A DNA stretch of 64,000 nt from Xanthomonas hortorum. GTDB lineage: Bacteria > Pseudomonadota > Gammaproteobacteria > Xanthomonadales > Xanthomonadaceae. Shown piece after piece: positions 44,754 to 53,639 of this stretch. The notes beneath the pieces are model-generated. The model saw nothing but the letters and a program-made list of their open reading frames with translations, was not told the origin of the DNA and ran no database searches. A program made the translations under genes and the position numbers. The stretch is taken from the NCBI RefSeq assembly GCF_024339125.1, contig NZ_CP101417.1:3049001-3113000 (forward strand), written 5' to 3'. Position 1 is the first letter of the stretch. Every line of letters starts with the position of its first letter.

Positions 44754-47603
44754 ATGAAGAAGAGAGACGTCGCCAGGACTGTCCTGGCCTCGGCGTTAGC
44801 TGTGGCGTTGACCGCGTGTGGCGGCGGTGGAGGTGGTGGCGGCATTCGTCCGACCACACCGACTGCACCGCCACCGACCTCGCCACCGCCACCACCGCCG
44901 CCAACCTCACCGCCGCCACCGCCACCGCCAGTGGTGGCACCGCCGACGACACCGGAACCCGCATTCGACGCGCATCTGACGCTGACCAATGCGCGCGCCG
45001 CGCAGGCGTTGGGGTTCACCGGTGCGGGGTATCGCATCGGCGTGATCGATACCGGCATCAATACCAATCATCCGGCCTTGCAGGGGCGGGTCAGCGACAG
45101 CTTCATCTATGTCGATCCGCGCACCAACAATGTCGCTGCGGGCGATGTGGTGGGCCACGGCACCGTGGTGGCGCAACTGGCGGCCGGGCGTGCAGTAGGG
45201 CAGTGGCCTGGCGGCATCGCCAGCGGCGCAGGCCTGGTGTCCGCACGCATCATCAGCGATGAAGCGCCGGACGATGACGGTAGCGGCGAAGGCAACGAGG
45301 TCGATGGCCCGCTTGGACTGGCCGGCGTACATGCCGACCTGATCAGCGCAGGCGTGCGCATCATGAATAATTCCTGGGGCGGGCTGTATTGGAACGACCC
45401 GGCGGTGACCAATCAGATTGCGCAGGAATACCGGCCTTTCATCATCGGCAACGATGGGCTGGTGGTGTTTGCGTCGGGCAACGAATCGCGTGCGCAGCCC
45501 TCCGATACGGCCGCGCTGCCCAGCCAACTGGGCCCGAATGGAACGCTGCCGGCCGCCGATCTGGAACGCGGCTGGTTGGTGGTCGCCGCGCTGGATACCG
45601 CCAATCCAACGCAGCTGGCCTCGTACTCCAATGCTTGCGGCGTTGCGATGCGTTATTGCCTGGTGGCGCCGGGCACCTCGATGTTTCTCGACCCAGATGC
45701 CACTGCCAGCAACATCCGTTATTTCTATGGCAGCGGCACCTCGTTTGCCGCGCCGCTGGTGTCCGGCGCAGCTGCGCTGGTGTGGGAGGCGTTTCCGTAT
45801 TTCAACAATGATCTGGTGCGCCAGACGTTGCTGGGAACTGCCACCGATCTGGGCGCGGCGGGCGTCGATCCGACGTTCGGCTACGGCTTGCTCAATGTCG
45901 GCAAGGCGGTACTGGGACCGGCACGTTTCGATTGGGGGACGGTGGATGTCACCGTCAATACCTTGCGTTCGACCTGGGCCAACGACATCAGCGGCAGCGG
46001 TGGCCTGACCAAGCGTGGGACCGGTACCTTGGTATTAAGCAGCGATGCCAACACCTTTGCCGGCGACACCCAGGTGCTCGGTGGCACCTTGCAGACGGCC
46101 AGTCTGCAGAGTGCGCGCGTGGGCATCGCCAATGGCGCCAGGCTGGTCGGTGCCGGCAGGATCGGTGGAACGGTGAACAACGCCGGCACGCTGCAGGTCA
46201 ACAGTGCCGCGCTGTCTGTCACCGGCAATTACACCCAGGCGGGTGACGGCCGTCTGGCCTTGAACGTCGGCGATCGTTTGAACGTTGCGGGCACCGCGAC
46301 GATTGCGGGCGATCTGCAAGTGCTCGGCCGGCGCGATTACGTGATCGACAACAACACCTACACCTTGCTGCAAGCCACCAACGGGCTGCAGGGCCGGTTC
46401 GATTCGCTCAGCAACGGGCCGGCAGTGACCTTCCTCGATGCCAATCTCAGCTACGACAGCAATAGCGCGTATCTGACGTTGCGGCGCATGGATGTCACTG
46501 CAGTCGCGGCAACGCTGGGCGTCATCGGCACTGCATCGATGGATTCGGCAGTGCGTGTCGAGCAGGCGTTCCAGCAGGTGGATGCGCAACAACTGCAAGG
46601 CAGCGGCGCGATCAGTAACGGCTTCATTCGCGCCGCAGCGGCCTTGCAGCAATCGCCCACCGCCAAGGCAGCAGCCGATTCGTTGCGCAGTCTGTCCGGT
46701 CGTGCGCATGCGGCCTCGGCAGCGATGACCTTCGACACCATCGATCTGGGTCGGCGTGCGTTGGCGGCGCATTTCGATGGCTTGTCGCAGCAGCCGCGCA
46801 TGCTCGGCGTCTGGCAACGCGCGCTCGGCGGGCCGGGCGAGGGTGGGGTGACCACGTCCGGATTCGCCACCTCCGGCTGGATGATGGGGAATGATCTGCG
46901 CCTGGCCTCCGGCGCGGTCGCGGGTTTTGCTTTCGGCGAAACGCGCTCCAACAGCCTGGGCGATCTGGATGGTGCGCGTGGGCGCGATCGTCAGGTGCAA
47001 GGTCAGCTGTACTGGGGCACCACGCTGGGCTCGGCCTACACGCTGGGTCAGCTGGGTTTCGGCAATGTCGATCGGCAGATCAAGCGCAGCCTGCAGTTCG
47101 GCGAAGACCGCAGCAGCGCCTTCAGCGACTACAGCGGCAGTTACCTCAGCGGCAACCTGGAAACCGGCTACCGCTGGGGCGGTGCACGCGCATCGCTGAC
47201 GCCGTACATGGGTCTGGATTACGTGCGGCTGCGTAGCGAAGGCTTCCGCGAAAGCGGTGGCGACGGCTTCGGCTTGCGTGCCGATGCCAGCACGTCCTCA
47301 CGCACCCAGGTGCTGGCCGGTGTGCGTTCGGCGTATCGCTGGCGCGGCATCCAGTTGGGCGGTTATGCCGAATGGCAGCAGGCATTGCGCAGCGACGGCT
47401 TGATGCTGGATGCTAGTTTCATCGGTGTGGATGCGTGGGCGCCGTTGCGTGGCATGCAGCCGGCGCGCTCGGGTGGCCTGTTCGGCATCGCGGCCTCCGC
47501 GCCGTTCGGCAACCGGAGCCAGCTGCGTTTCGGTTACGACCAGCGGGTGGGCGAGCGCGGCGACGATCGCGCGCTGAGCCTGCATTACAGCGCCGATTTC
47601 TGA
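44754..47603 (+). CDS. Subtilisin-like autotransporter serine protease with lipobox
   Basis: A 949-residue type Va autotransporter. The leader ends LTAC (Cys 22), a lipobox, followed by a poly-Gly run and a Pro-rich linker (about 31-65). The S8 peptidase domain (about 70-390) has the triad Asp99 (GVIDTGI), His135 (GHGTVVA) and Ser330 (YGSGTSFAAP). An autotransporter-associated repeat (GTLVLSSDANTFAG; GGTLQTAS) precedes the C-terminal beta-barrel (about 680-949, ending HYSADF). This layout resembles the surface lipoprotein proteases SphB1 and NalP, which cleave other surface proteins. I chose ATG 44754, with GGGGAG upstream. It is divergent from the thiolase gene. Confidence 0.9.
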   Translation: MKKRDVARTVLASALAVALTACGGGGGGGGIRPTTPTAPPPTSPPPPPPPTSPPPPPPPVVAPPTTPEPAFDAHLTLTNARAAQALGFTGAGYRIGVIDTGINTNHPALQGRVSDSFIYVDPRTNNVAAGDVVGHGTVVAQLAAGRAVGQWPGGIASGAGLVSARIISDEAPDDDGSGEGNEVDGPLGLAGVHADLISAGVRIMNNSWGGLYWNDPAVTNQIAQEYRPFIIGNDGLVVFASGNESRAQPSDTAALPSQLGPNGTLPAADLERGWLVVAALDTANPTQLASYSNACGVAMRYCLVAPGTSMFLDPDATASNIRYFYGSGTSFAAPLVSGAAALVWEAFPYFNNDLVRQTLLGTATDLGAAGVDPTFGYGLLNVGKAVLGPARFDWGTVDVTVNTLRSTWANDISGSGGLTKRGTGTLVLSSDANTFAGDTQVLGGTLQTASLQSARVGIANGARLVGAGRIGGTVNNAGTLQVNSAALSVTGNYTQAGDGRLALNVGDRLNVAGTATIAGDLQVLGRRDYVIDNNTYTLLQATNGLQGRFDSLSNGPAVTFLDANLSYDSNSAYLTLRRMDVTAVAATLGVIGTASMDSAVRVEQAFQQVDAQQLQGSGAISNGFIRAAAALQQSPTAKAAADSLRSLSGRAHAASAAMTFDTIDLGRRALAAHFDGLSQQPRMLGVWQRALGGPGEGGVTTSGFATSGWMMGNDLRLASGAVAGFAFGETRSNSLGDLDGARGRDRQVQGQLYWGTTLGSAYTLGQLGFGNVDRQIKRSLQFGEDRSSAFSDYSGSYLSGNLETGYRWGGARASLTPYMGLDYVRLRSEGFRESGGDGFGLRADASTSSRTQVLAGVRSAYRWRGIQLGGYAEWQQALRSDGLMLDASFIGVDAWAPLRGMQPARSGGLFGIAASAPFGNRSQLRFGYDQRVGERGDDRALSLHYSADF

Positions 47604-47613
47604 TCGGCGTCCT

Positions 47614-47643
47614 GCATGCCCAGGCACTGTTGCCTGGGCATGC
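47614..47643. terminator. Perfect 13-bp hairpin between convergent genes
   Basis: GCATGCCCAGGCA-CTGT-TGCCTGGGCATGC, 11 bp after the autotransporter stop and 4 bp from the dehydrogenase end on the other strand. No T-run; it probably blocks read-through or stabilises both mRNA ends. Confidence 0.6.
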
Positions 47644-47646
47644 GGA

Positions 47647-48747
47647 TCACTCGCCGCGTAGCTTGTGCAAAAAGCGCGGTGCGGTGCGGCCCAGCGGCAA
47701 TTTGAGCTTGCTGATGGCCTCGATACGCGTTTCGGCAATCTGATCGGCCGCCTGCTGCGGCGGTACGCCCAGCTGCGTGGATAGATCGAACACCTTTTCC
47801 AGATTGTGATAGATGCTGCGGATCAGCCGCATCGCGCGTTCGCGGTTGTAGCCGTCGATCTCCAGCGACACATTCATCACGCCACCGGCATTGACCACGT
47901 AATCGGGTGCGTACAGGATGCCGCGCTTGTGCAACTCTTGCCCGATGGCGGCGCTGGCGAGCTGGTTGTTGGCGGTGCCGCAAATGATCTTGGCCTTGAG
48001 CCGTGGCAGCGTCTGTTCGTTGATCGCGCCTTCCAGCGCGCACGGCGCGAACACATCGGCCGGCACTTCGTAGATCTCGTCCACACGCACGGCTTCGGCG
48101 CCGTATTCGGCCACTGCGCGGTCCACCAACGCCGGGTTCAGATCGGTCACATAGAGTTTGGCGCCGCGTTCCTTGAGCAGCTTGACCAGCTCCATGCCGA
48201 TATGGCCCAGGCCCTGGATGGCGATGCTGGACTTGCCGACTTCTTCATGGCCAAGCCTGCGATTGAGCGAGGCCATCAGCGCCTGCAGCGCGCCATAGGC
48301 GGTGAACGGCGCCGGGTCGCCGGAGCCGCGATGCACCTGATGCACGCCGGTGACGTACTCGCTCTCCAGGTAGATCTTTTCCATGTCGTTGACGTCGGTG
48401 CCCACGTCTTCGGAGGTGATGTAGCGCCCGCCCAGGGTGTCGACAAAACGGCCGAACGCGCGAAACAGCGCCTCGCTCTTGTCGGTCTTGGGGTCGCCGA
48501 TGATCACCGCCTTGCCGCCGCCGACATTCAGCCCGGCCAGTGCGTTCTTGTAGGTCATGGTGCGGCTGAGCCGCAGCGCGTCGTCGAGTGCCGCTTCGCT
48601 AGTGGGGTACGGGCGCATGCGCACGCCGCCCAGTGCCGGCCCGAGACGGGTGCTGTGCAAGGCGATGATCGCTTTAAGGCCGGCGTCGCGGTTGTGACAG
48701 AAAATCACCTGCTCGTGGCCGGTGGTATCGAGGGTTTCGAAAAGCAT
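47647..48747 (-). CDS. Branched-chain amino acid dehydrogenase (Leu/Val/Phe dehydrogenase)
   Basis: A 366-residue Glu/Leu/Phe/Val dehydrogenase. The catalytic Lys lies in MTYKNALAGLNVGGGKAVI (about 80-98), with LGGVRMRPYPT before it and the NAD motif IQGLGHIGMELVKLL (about 175-190). It oxidatively deaminates branched-chain amino acids to 2-oxoacids, which feed branched-chain fatty acids or catabolism. Leucine or valine is the more likely substrate; phenylalanine is possible. ATG 48747 has GCGGAG 6 bp upstream. Confidence 0.9.
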   Translation of the reverse strand: MLFETLDTTGHEQVIFCHNRDAGLKAIIALHSTRLGPALGGVRMRPYPTSEAALDDALRLSRTMTYKNALAGLNVGGGKAVIIGDPKTDKSEALFRAFGRFVDTLGGRYITSEDVGTDVNDMEKIYLESEYVTGVHQVHRGSGDPAPFTAYGALQALMASLNRRLGHEEVGKSSIAIQGLGHIGMELVKLLKERGAKLYVTDLNPALVDRAVAEYGAEAVRVDEIYEVPADVFAPCALEGAINEQTLPRLKAKIICGTANNQLASAAIGQELHKRGILYAPDYVVNAGGVMNVSLEIDGYNRERAMRLIRSIYHNLEKVFDLSTQLGVPPQQAADQIAETRIEAISKLKLPLGRTAPRFLHKLRGE

Positions 48748-48903
48748 CGAAGGCTCCGCGGGGCTGCGTGATGTGCCTTCCCTGAGGCCGGGTCTGGACC
48801 CGTGCAATGGGAAACAAAAAACGCGACGTCTGCAGACCCTGTCCGATCACGTCGCGCTGCAACATTTTAAACCACGTCGGCAGGGGCTTGTGTATGAATC
48901 TGT

Positions 48904-50172
48904 TCACCAATGCCGATAACGCTGCTGCCGAAACCACAAGGTTCCCAGCCATTTGCTGCCCGTGGTGACCGGCAGGCCGGCGTGCAGCGAATCGGGATCG
49001 GGGTGGCCATCGGCCTGCAGGTTGTCGAAGCACACCACCGACCCGGCACGCGGCTGTACCCGAATGCCAGCAACAGGGAACTCGGTTTCGCCGCCTGCGC
49101 CGACAGCGTTGAGATAGACGCACGCGGTGCGCAGCCGATTGCCGGCGCCAGGGCGGTCTGCGGCGATCGTGCCGGGCGGCAGGTAGTCGCGATGGGCGCG
49201 GTAGTGCTCGCCCGGCGCGTAGCACAGCACCGACAGCGTTTCGGCGTGGGTCAACGGCAGCTGCGCGCAGGCCGCCACGCGCGCCTGCGCTGCACGCGCG
49301 GCGAAGTCTTCGAGGATCGGATCCAGCGTGGCGCCGCGGCTGGTGCGGATCGGCGCGCGGTGCGTGCTCGCATCGTTGGGGTCCACCACCTGCGAAGCAC
49401 GCAGATGCGGCCGTGCCAGCAGCATCAGCAAGCGGCATTCGTCGGCAGACAGCACAGCGGAGACTTCCTCGATCATGGGCGCGTCGTGGCGCCGCGTCGT
49501 CACGTTTCTTTGGGGCGCGAAACTGATGTGATCCTCTTCGCCAATGGGGTCGCCACCGGGATCGGGTGGCGGGATCCGCACATCGGGCAGTGCGGCGATG
49601 CCCAAGGGTTGCAATTGCCGCAACAGCTGCGCCGCGGCCTCAGGCTGCGGCGGGACGCCTTCGCCGCGCAGCAGGCGCTCTGCCAGGAGTGCGGCCGCCA
49701 GCGCATCGCCGCCTGCGGCGGCGCGTTCCAGCAGGGCGACGCAGCGGCGTTGCTGTTGCGGGTCATCGATGCGGCCGTGCTGGATGGCCAGTGCGCGGAG
49801 TGCGAGTGGGTAGTCGGCCGAGGCTGCGGCGTGCAGTTGCGCGTATGCCTGCGGCGCCAGCGCCAATGGAGTGTCGGTGACTGCCAGCGTTGCCAGCAGG
49901 TAACGCGCCGCTGCGGAGTCCTGGCGCTCGGCCTGCTGCCAGTGCGCCCGCGCCTGGGCAATGTCCACATCGCAACCGACACCGTAGGCCAGCATGCGCC
50001 CGGCTTCGATCAGTGCCGTGGGATCGCCGGCGGCCGCGCCCCGTGTGTACCAGACCAAGGCCTGCTCGGTCTGCCCGGCGCGCACCAGCGCCTGTGCCAA
50101 GGCATTCATTGCGGCGGGCTGTTGCCCGTTGGCAGCTTGCGTCAGGGCGGCGAGTGCATGCGTCTGTTCCAT
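48904..50172 (-). CDS. Sel1-like repeat protein fused to a 2OG-Fe(II) oxygenase
   Basis: A 422-residue fusion. The N-terminal half (about 1-190) holds Sel1/TPR-like helical repeats (ALIEAGRMLAYGVGCDVDIAQARAHW; ALAAALLAERLLRGEGVPPQPEAA). The C-terminal half (about 235-420) is a prolyl-4-hydroxylase-type dioxygenase. The iron ligands are His and Asp in YRAHRDYLPP and a distal His in SLHAGLPVTTGSKW, with Lys of GSKW as likely 2-oxoglutarate ligand. It probably hydroxylates a peptide or protein bound by the repeats; the substrate is unknown. The family is clear. Confidence 0.85.
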   Translation of the reverse strand: MEQTHALAALTQAANGQQPAAMNALAQALVRAGQTEQALVWYTRGAAAGDPTALIEAGRMLAYGVGCDVDIAQARAHWQQAERQDSAAARYLLATLAVTDTPLALAPQAYAQLHAAASADYPLALRALAIQHGRIDDPQQQRRCVALLERAAAGGDALAAALLAERLLRGEGVPPQPEAAAQLLRQLQPLGIAALPDVRIPPPDPGGDPIGEEDHISFAPQRNVTTRRHDAPMIEEVSAVLSADECRLLMLLARPHLRASQVVDPNDASTHRAPIRTSRGATLDPILEDFAARAAQARVAACAQLPLTHAETLSVLCYAPGEHYRAHRDYLPPGTIAADRPGAGNRLRTACVYLNAVGAGGETEFPVAGIRVQPRAGSVVCFDNLQADGHPDPDSLHAGLPVTTGSKWLGTLWFRQQRYRHW

Positions 50173-50207
50173 CGCGGCATCCTAAGCCCTGCCCGCGCGA
50201 TGCGCGA

Positions 50208-50708
50208 TCAGCGGTTCGCCGACAGCGCCAGCTGGGTCAGATACAGGCGCAGATCGAACTCCAGTTGGTGGTAGTCGCGCGTCATGTGGTTGCACAGCTG
50301 GTAGAAGGCCTTGTTGTGATCGGCCTCCTTCAGATGCGCCAGTTCGTGGGCCACGATCATCTGCAGAAATGGCTCTGGAGCGTCGCGGAACAGCGAGGCG
50401 ATGCGGATTTCGCGGCTGGCCTTGAGCCGGCTGCCGTGTACGCGCGAGATGGCGGTGTGCGTGCCCAGCGCATGCTTCACCACCTGCAGATGGTTGTCGT
50501 ACATCGCCTTGTGCAAGGTGGGCGATGAGCGCATGTAGCGCTCCTTCATCGCTTTGACGTACTCGTACAGATGGCGGTCGGTGCGGATCTCATGGCGGTC
50601 CGGGTAGCGCCGCGCCAGCACCGTTGCGAGTTTGTCCTGCGCGATCAACTCCCGCACCTGATCCAGGACGGCGGGCGGGTAACCGGTGAGATAGCGGAGA
50701 GTGTCCAT
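50208..50708 (-). CDS. YgjP-like zinc metallopeptidase (M48/DUF45 family)
   Basis: A 166-residue predicted metalloprotein. The zinc site HELAHLKEADHNKAFY (HExxH plus a downstream acidic/His residue, about 120-135) matches the YgjP-like family, whose E. coli member is 167 residues. It has no membrane segment or signal, so is probably cytoplasmic. Its role is not established; some are described as ribosome- or SprT-like peptidases. I chose ATG 50708 (MDTLRYLTGYPP); an upstream in-frame start at 50735 lacks conservation. Confidence 0.82.
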   Translation of the reverse strand: MDTLRYLTGYPPAVLDQVRELIAQDKLATVLARRYPDRHEIRTDRHLYEYVKAMKERYMRSSPTLHKAMYDNHLQVVKHALGTHTAISRVHGSRLKASREIRIASLFRDAPEPFLQMIVAHELAHLKEADHNKAFYQLCNHMTRDYHQLEFDLRLYLTQLALSANR

Positions 50709-50911
50709 GCCGATCGAGTGCTGCGAAGTGCGCATGATCGCCGATGCAGGTCTCGGTGGCGAATCTGCGCGCGCGAATGTGGCGGTGTGTGTCAGGCGTA
50801 TTCACGAATGCGGCACACCTGGATGCGTAGCGTGCAGCGCATGTTTTGCGGCGGATTGCCGCAGGCACACGACTAAAAACACGGCACCGTGCCGAATGAG
50901 GAGACAACAAC

Positions 50912-51085
50912 ATGATCAAGTGGGCCATTATTTTCGCCATCATCGGACTGATCGCCGGTGCGCTCGGGTTTGGCGGCATGGCGGGCGCTGCGATGGGCAT
51001 TGCCAAGTTCCTGTTCTGGGCCGGCATCATCATCGCTATCGTGCTGTTCGTGCTGGGTGTGACGATCGCCAAGAAGGTGACCTGA
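50912..51085 (+). CDS. DUF1328/YtjA-family small membrane protein
   Basis: A 57-residue inner-membrane protein with two hydrophobic segments (about 4-25 and 33-52) and a basic end (IAKKVT). The pattern [20 protein letters not shown] is typical of YtjA/DUF1328. Its function is unknown and it is often stress-linked. ATG 50912 follows a GAGGAG ribosome site after about 9 bp. A strong terminator ends the transcript 59 bp downstream. Confidence 0.9.
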   Translation: MIKWAIIFAIIGLIAGALGFGGMAGAAMGIAKFLFWAGIIIAIVLFVLGVTIAKKVT

Positions 51086-51143
51086 CGTCCGAGTGCCTGG
51101 CGTCGGCGCGCGCTTCGCACGCCAGCCGCGTTACCCGGAATGC

Positions 51144-51172
51144 AAAAGAGCGGCCACTGGCCGCTCTTTTTT
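51144..51172 (+). terminator. Intrinsic terminator after the DUF1328 gene
   Basis: AAAAGAGCGGCC-ACT-GGCCGCTCTTTTTT: a 12-bp perfect stem and T-run. The A-run on the other side could serve the minus strand too. Confidence 0.95.
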
Positions 51173-51280
51173 ATCACTGCAATCTGATCAATCGAATAGG
51201 CCGGGCAAGTATTCGGCCGGCGCAAGTAAAAGACCGCAGGCGAGTTCTACCGCAATGCCTTCGCTGCGCGCTTGCGCAGA

Positions 51281-51535
51281 TCAGACGCCGGTGTCTTCGG
51301 CGGTGGTGTGCAGGGCGATGTTGAGTTGATCGATGGTCACGATCCAGTCGGCATCGTCGAGGCGTTCTTCACGCAGCAACTGTGCCTGTGCCGGGGTCCA
51401 GAAGGGTGCCTCTTCCAGACGCACATCGCCCGGCAATGGAGAGTGCTCATCGATAAAGTCGCGAATGCTGACTTCGTCCGATGGCAGACCCAACTGGGCG
51501 AATAATTCGGAGAACGGGTGGACAGGTTGTTCCAT
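51281..51535 (-). CDS. DUF2789-family protein
   Basis: An 84-residue acidic protein (PFSELFAQLGLPSDEVSIRDFIDEHSPL...LREERLDDADWIVTIDQLNIALH). It fits the DUF2789 family of unknown function. ATG 51535 is fixed by GAGGAA 6 bp upstream; longer frames are unsupported. It is convergent with the terminator of the DUF1328 gene. Confidence 0.8.
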   Translation of the reverse strand: MEQPVHPFSELFAQLGLPSDEVSIRDFIDEHSPLPGDVRLEEAPFWTPAQAQLLREERLDDADWIVTIDQLNIALHTTAEDTGV

Positions 51536-51666
51536 TGCAGATTCCTCGAAGAGTGCGAATACCCCGATGCTAGAACACCCGATTTGAGCGCACTGTGCAC
51601 GTCCGGCTTGGATTTGCCTGCGGGCATGCCCATATTCCACTCCTGAGCCAACAAGCCGAGGCGATC

Positions 51667-51933
51667 ATGGCGACCGGATGGGCGGGTGATGGGGCGGTGC
51701 AGGACCAGATCGATGCAACCGTCGAAGATGCGATCAAGCGCGCGCGGAGCCAGCTGCATCAGGGGCCGAGCCTGACGCATTGCGAAGAGTGCGATGCAGC
51801 GATTCCCGAAGCGCGCCGCAAGGCAGTGCCGGGCGTGCACCTGTGCGTGAATTGCCAGGAAGCGCACGATCTAGATCAGGCGGCACAGGGCGGCTACAAC
51901 CGCCGCGGCAGCAAGGACAGCCAGCTGCGTTGA
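51667..51933 (+). CDS. DksA/TraR-type C4 zinc-finger protein (YbiI-like)
   Basis: An 88-residue small zinc-finger protein. The knuckles are CEEC and CVNC, 21 residues apart (HCEECDAAIPEARR...HLCVNCQEA). It lacks the long coiled coil with the DksA acidic tip, so it is the short YbiI type. Binding to RNA polymerase is possible but unproven. I chose ATG 51667 (MATGWAGDG); upstream in-frame codons lack conserved sequence. Confidence 0.85.
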   Translation: MATGWAGDGAVQDQIDATVEDAIKRARSQLHQGPSLTHCEECDAAIPEARRKAVPGVHLCVNCQEAHDLDQAAQGGYNRRGSKDSQLR

Positions 51934-51949
51934 CAGCTGGGTGGGCGTC

Positions 51950-52546
51950 TTAGTTTGCGTTGAAGTGGCTGGTCTCGCGCCAGCGCCGCGTGGTGCGCTG
52001 GAAGAACAGGCTGTTGGGGACCTGTAGCACGCTGCCGGCGTGATCGCCGGTTTCTTCCAGTGTCGTGTAAATCACGTTGATGTCGATCACGCGGCCTTTC
52101 AGGCCCGGCTTGTCGCCGCCTTCGAGCAATTCGATATGGTCGTGCAGGCGGAACGGGCGCGTGGTGATGATCAGGAACGTGCAGAAGATATTGGACAGCA
52201 CGCTCCATGCCGCGAAGAACGCCACCGCACCGACCGCGGCGAACCCGGTGAACGCGGTCCACAAGGTGCCGCTGGAGACGCCAAGCACGTTCAGCACCGT
52301 CAGCACGGCGGTGACCGAGATGACGAAGCTGCCCACGCGCCGGATACCGATCATCATTTCTGCCGGCAGGCTGTAGCGCGTGCACAAGCGCCGCAGCAGT
52401 TGCCGTAGCAGCAACCGTACCAGCGCGGCAACGGCGACGATCAACACGATCTGCACCGTTGGCACTGCGACAGCCAGCCATTGCGGATTCCAGTGCGGCA
52501 GCAGGCCACGGATCATGGTGGGCAACGCATCGGGCGCGGACATCAC
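51950..52546 (-). CDS. Small-conductance mechanosensitive channel (MscS family)
   Basis: A 198-residue inner-membrane channel. Three membrane segments are predicted (about 25-45, 70-90 and 95-115), with the pore helix rich in Ala/Gly (FTGFAAVGAVAFFAAWSVLSN), then the beta-domain (RPFRLHDHIEL, GRVIDINVIYTTLEE, QVPNSLFFQR). It is shorter than E. coli MscS (286) and lacks the large C-terminal cage domain. It opens under membrane tension. MM at the start leaves two adjacent start choices. Confidence 0.88.
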   Translation of the reverse strand: MMSAPDALPTMIRGLLPHWNPQWLAVAVPTVQIVLIVAVAALVRLLLRQLLRRLCTRYSLPAEMMIGIRRVGSFVISVTAVLTVLNVLGVSSGTLWTAFTGFAAVGAVAFFAAWSVLSNIFCTFLIITTRPFRLHDHIELLEGGDKPGLKGRVIDINVIYTTLEETGDHAGSVLQVPNSLFFQRTTRRWRETSHFNAN

Positions 52547-52615
52547 ATCATGCAGGTTGGGCGGATGCCCATTGTAACGGGGCGCTCGGGGAAGACGGCA
52601 TGCAGTTGCAGGTGG

Positions 52616-52864
52616 CTAGCGCGTGACACGCGCACCGGATGCGGAGAGCGCGACCAAGCGCTGCCAGCGCTGTTCCAGGTGACGCACCAGTGTCCATTCC
52701 CATGGTGTGCTCATCGCGACGCAAGACACCTGCTTGAGCGGTAAACGCAGCAGGCACAGCTCCAGGCGCGCCGGGGTCAGCGTGAGCTGCAGCGCATCCA
52801 TCGGCAGCGGGGCCGGGCAGTGGGTGGAGCACAGGCTCAGGAGCAATCCAAGAACATGCGGCAT
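52616..52864 (-). CDS. Possible small hypothetical protein
   Basis: An 82-residue frame with GC-rich third positions like real genes here. There is no recognised domain. A Leu/Cys-rich N-terminus could be a weak signal or membrane helix. No strong ribosome site is seen, and an internal ATG (MDALQLTLTPARLELCLL, about residue 22) is an alternative start. It lies between the MscS gene and the second sigma factor. Uncertain. Confidence 0.35.
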   Translation of the reverse strand: MPHVLGLLLSLCSTHCPAPLPMDALQLTLTPARLELCLLRLPLKQVSCVAMSTPWEWTLVRHLEQRWQRLVALSASGARVTR

Positions 52865-53051
52865 GTGGGCTTCCGATCAGAATGCCTGCGCTTGGAGCGG
52901 CCGATGACCGTGCCCAGGCAAGCGATGCGACGCAGGAGTGCGCTATCGAAAGGATTGGATGCGCCGGCAGGCGAAAAGGTTTACGCCGCGCTCGAAGAAA
53001 AAGAGTTTGCCGGGTTTAAACCTTTGCGCTGTCTGGCGCATCGAACTGGAT

Positions 53052-53639
53052 ATGCTCGACACCGCCATGCCCATCGATGCCTCAGAGTGCGACAGCCCCG
53101 CCGACCGCGACGACGCCGGCTTGGCGCGTGCTGCTGCGCGCGGAGATCGCGCTGCCTACGAGACCATCTATCGCCGCCACTCGCCACGGTTGTATGCGGT
53201 GGTCTGGCGGCTGTGCGGCGGCAATGCGGCGCGTGCCGACGATGTGCTGCAGGAAACCTTCATCGCGGCATGGAAGGCCTTGCCGCAATTCCGTTTTCAG
53301 AGTGCGCTGGGTACCTGGCTGCATCGCCTGGCGGTCAACACCGCCTTGATGGAGTTGCGTGCGCGCTCGGCTGCGAGCGATCACATGGTGGACGACGCCG
53401 ACGGCGAGATTCTCGCGGCGATTCCCGGGGCAGCGCATTGCCAATCGACCCGGATGGATCTGGAGCGCGCGCTGCAAACATTGCCGCCGCGTGCACGCGC
53501 TGTGCTGGTGTTGCACGACATCGAGGGCTGGAAACATCAGGAAATTGCCGACCAACTGCACATGGCGGTCGGCAGTTCCAAGGCGCAACTACATCGCGCG
53601 CGTGGTTTGCTGCGTGCGCGGCTGGGAGACACCGTATGA
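53052..53639 (+). CDS. ECF-family RNA polymerase sigma factor
   Basis: A 195-residue ECF sigma factor. Region 2 spans about 37-105 (YETIYRRHSPRLYAVVWRLC, DVLQETFIAAWKALPQF, LGTWLHRLAVNTALMEL) and region 4 about 140-190 (LPPRARAVLVLHDIEGWKHQEIADQL, GSSKAQLHRARGLLR). It overlaps the downstream membrane protein gene by 4 bp, the usual sigma/anti-sigma arrangement. An AAACC box at 53018-53022 with a TCGAA box 17 bp later may be its own ECF promoter. If so, translation could start at ATG 53052 or 53067. Confidence 0.9.
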   Translation: MLDTAMPIDASECDSPADRDDAGLARAAARGDRAAYETIYRRHSPRLYAVVWRLCGGNAARADDVLQETFIAAWKALPQFRFQSALGTWLHRLAVNTALMELRARSAASDHMVDDADGEILAAIPGAAHCQSTRMDLERALQTLPPRARAVLVLHDIEGWKHQEIADQLHMAVGSSKAQLHRARGLLRARLGDTV

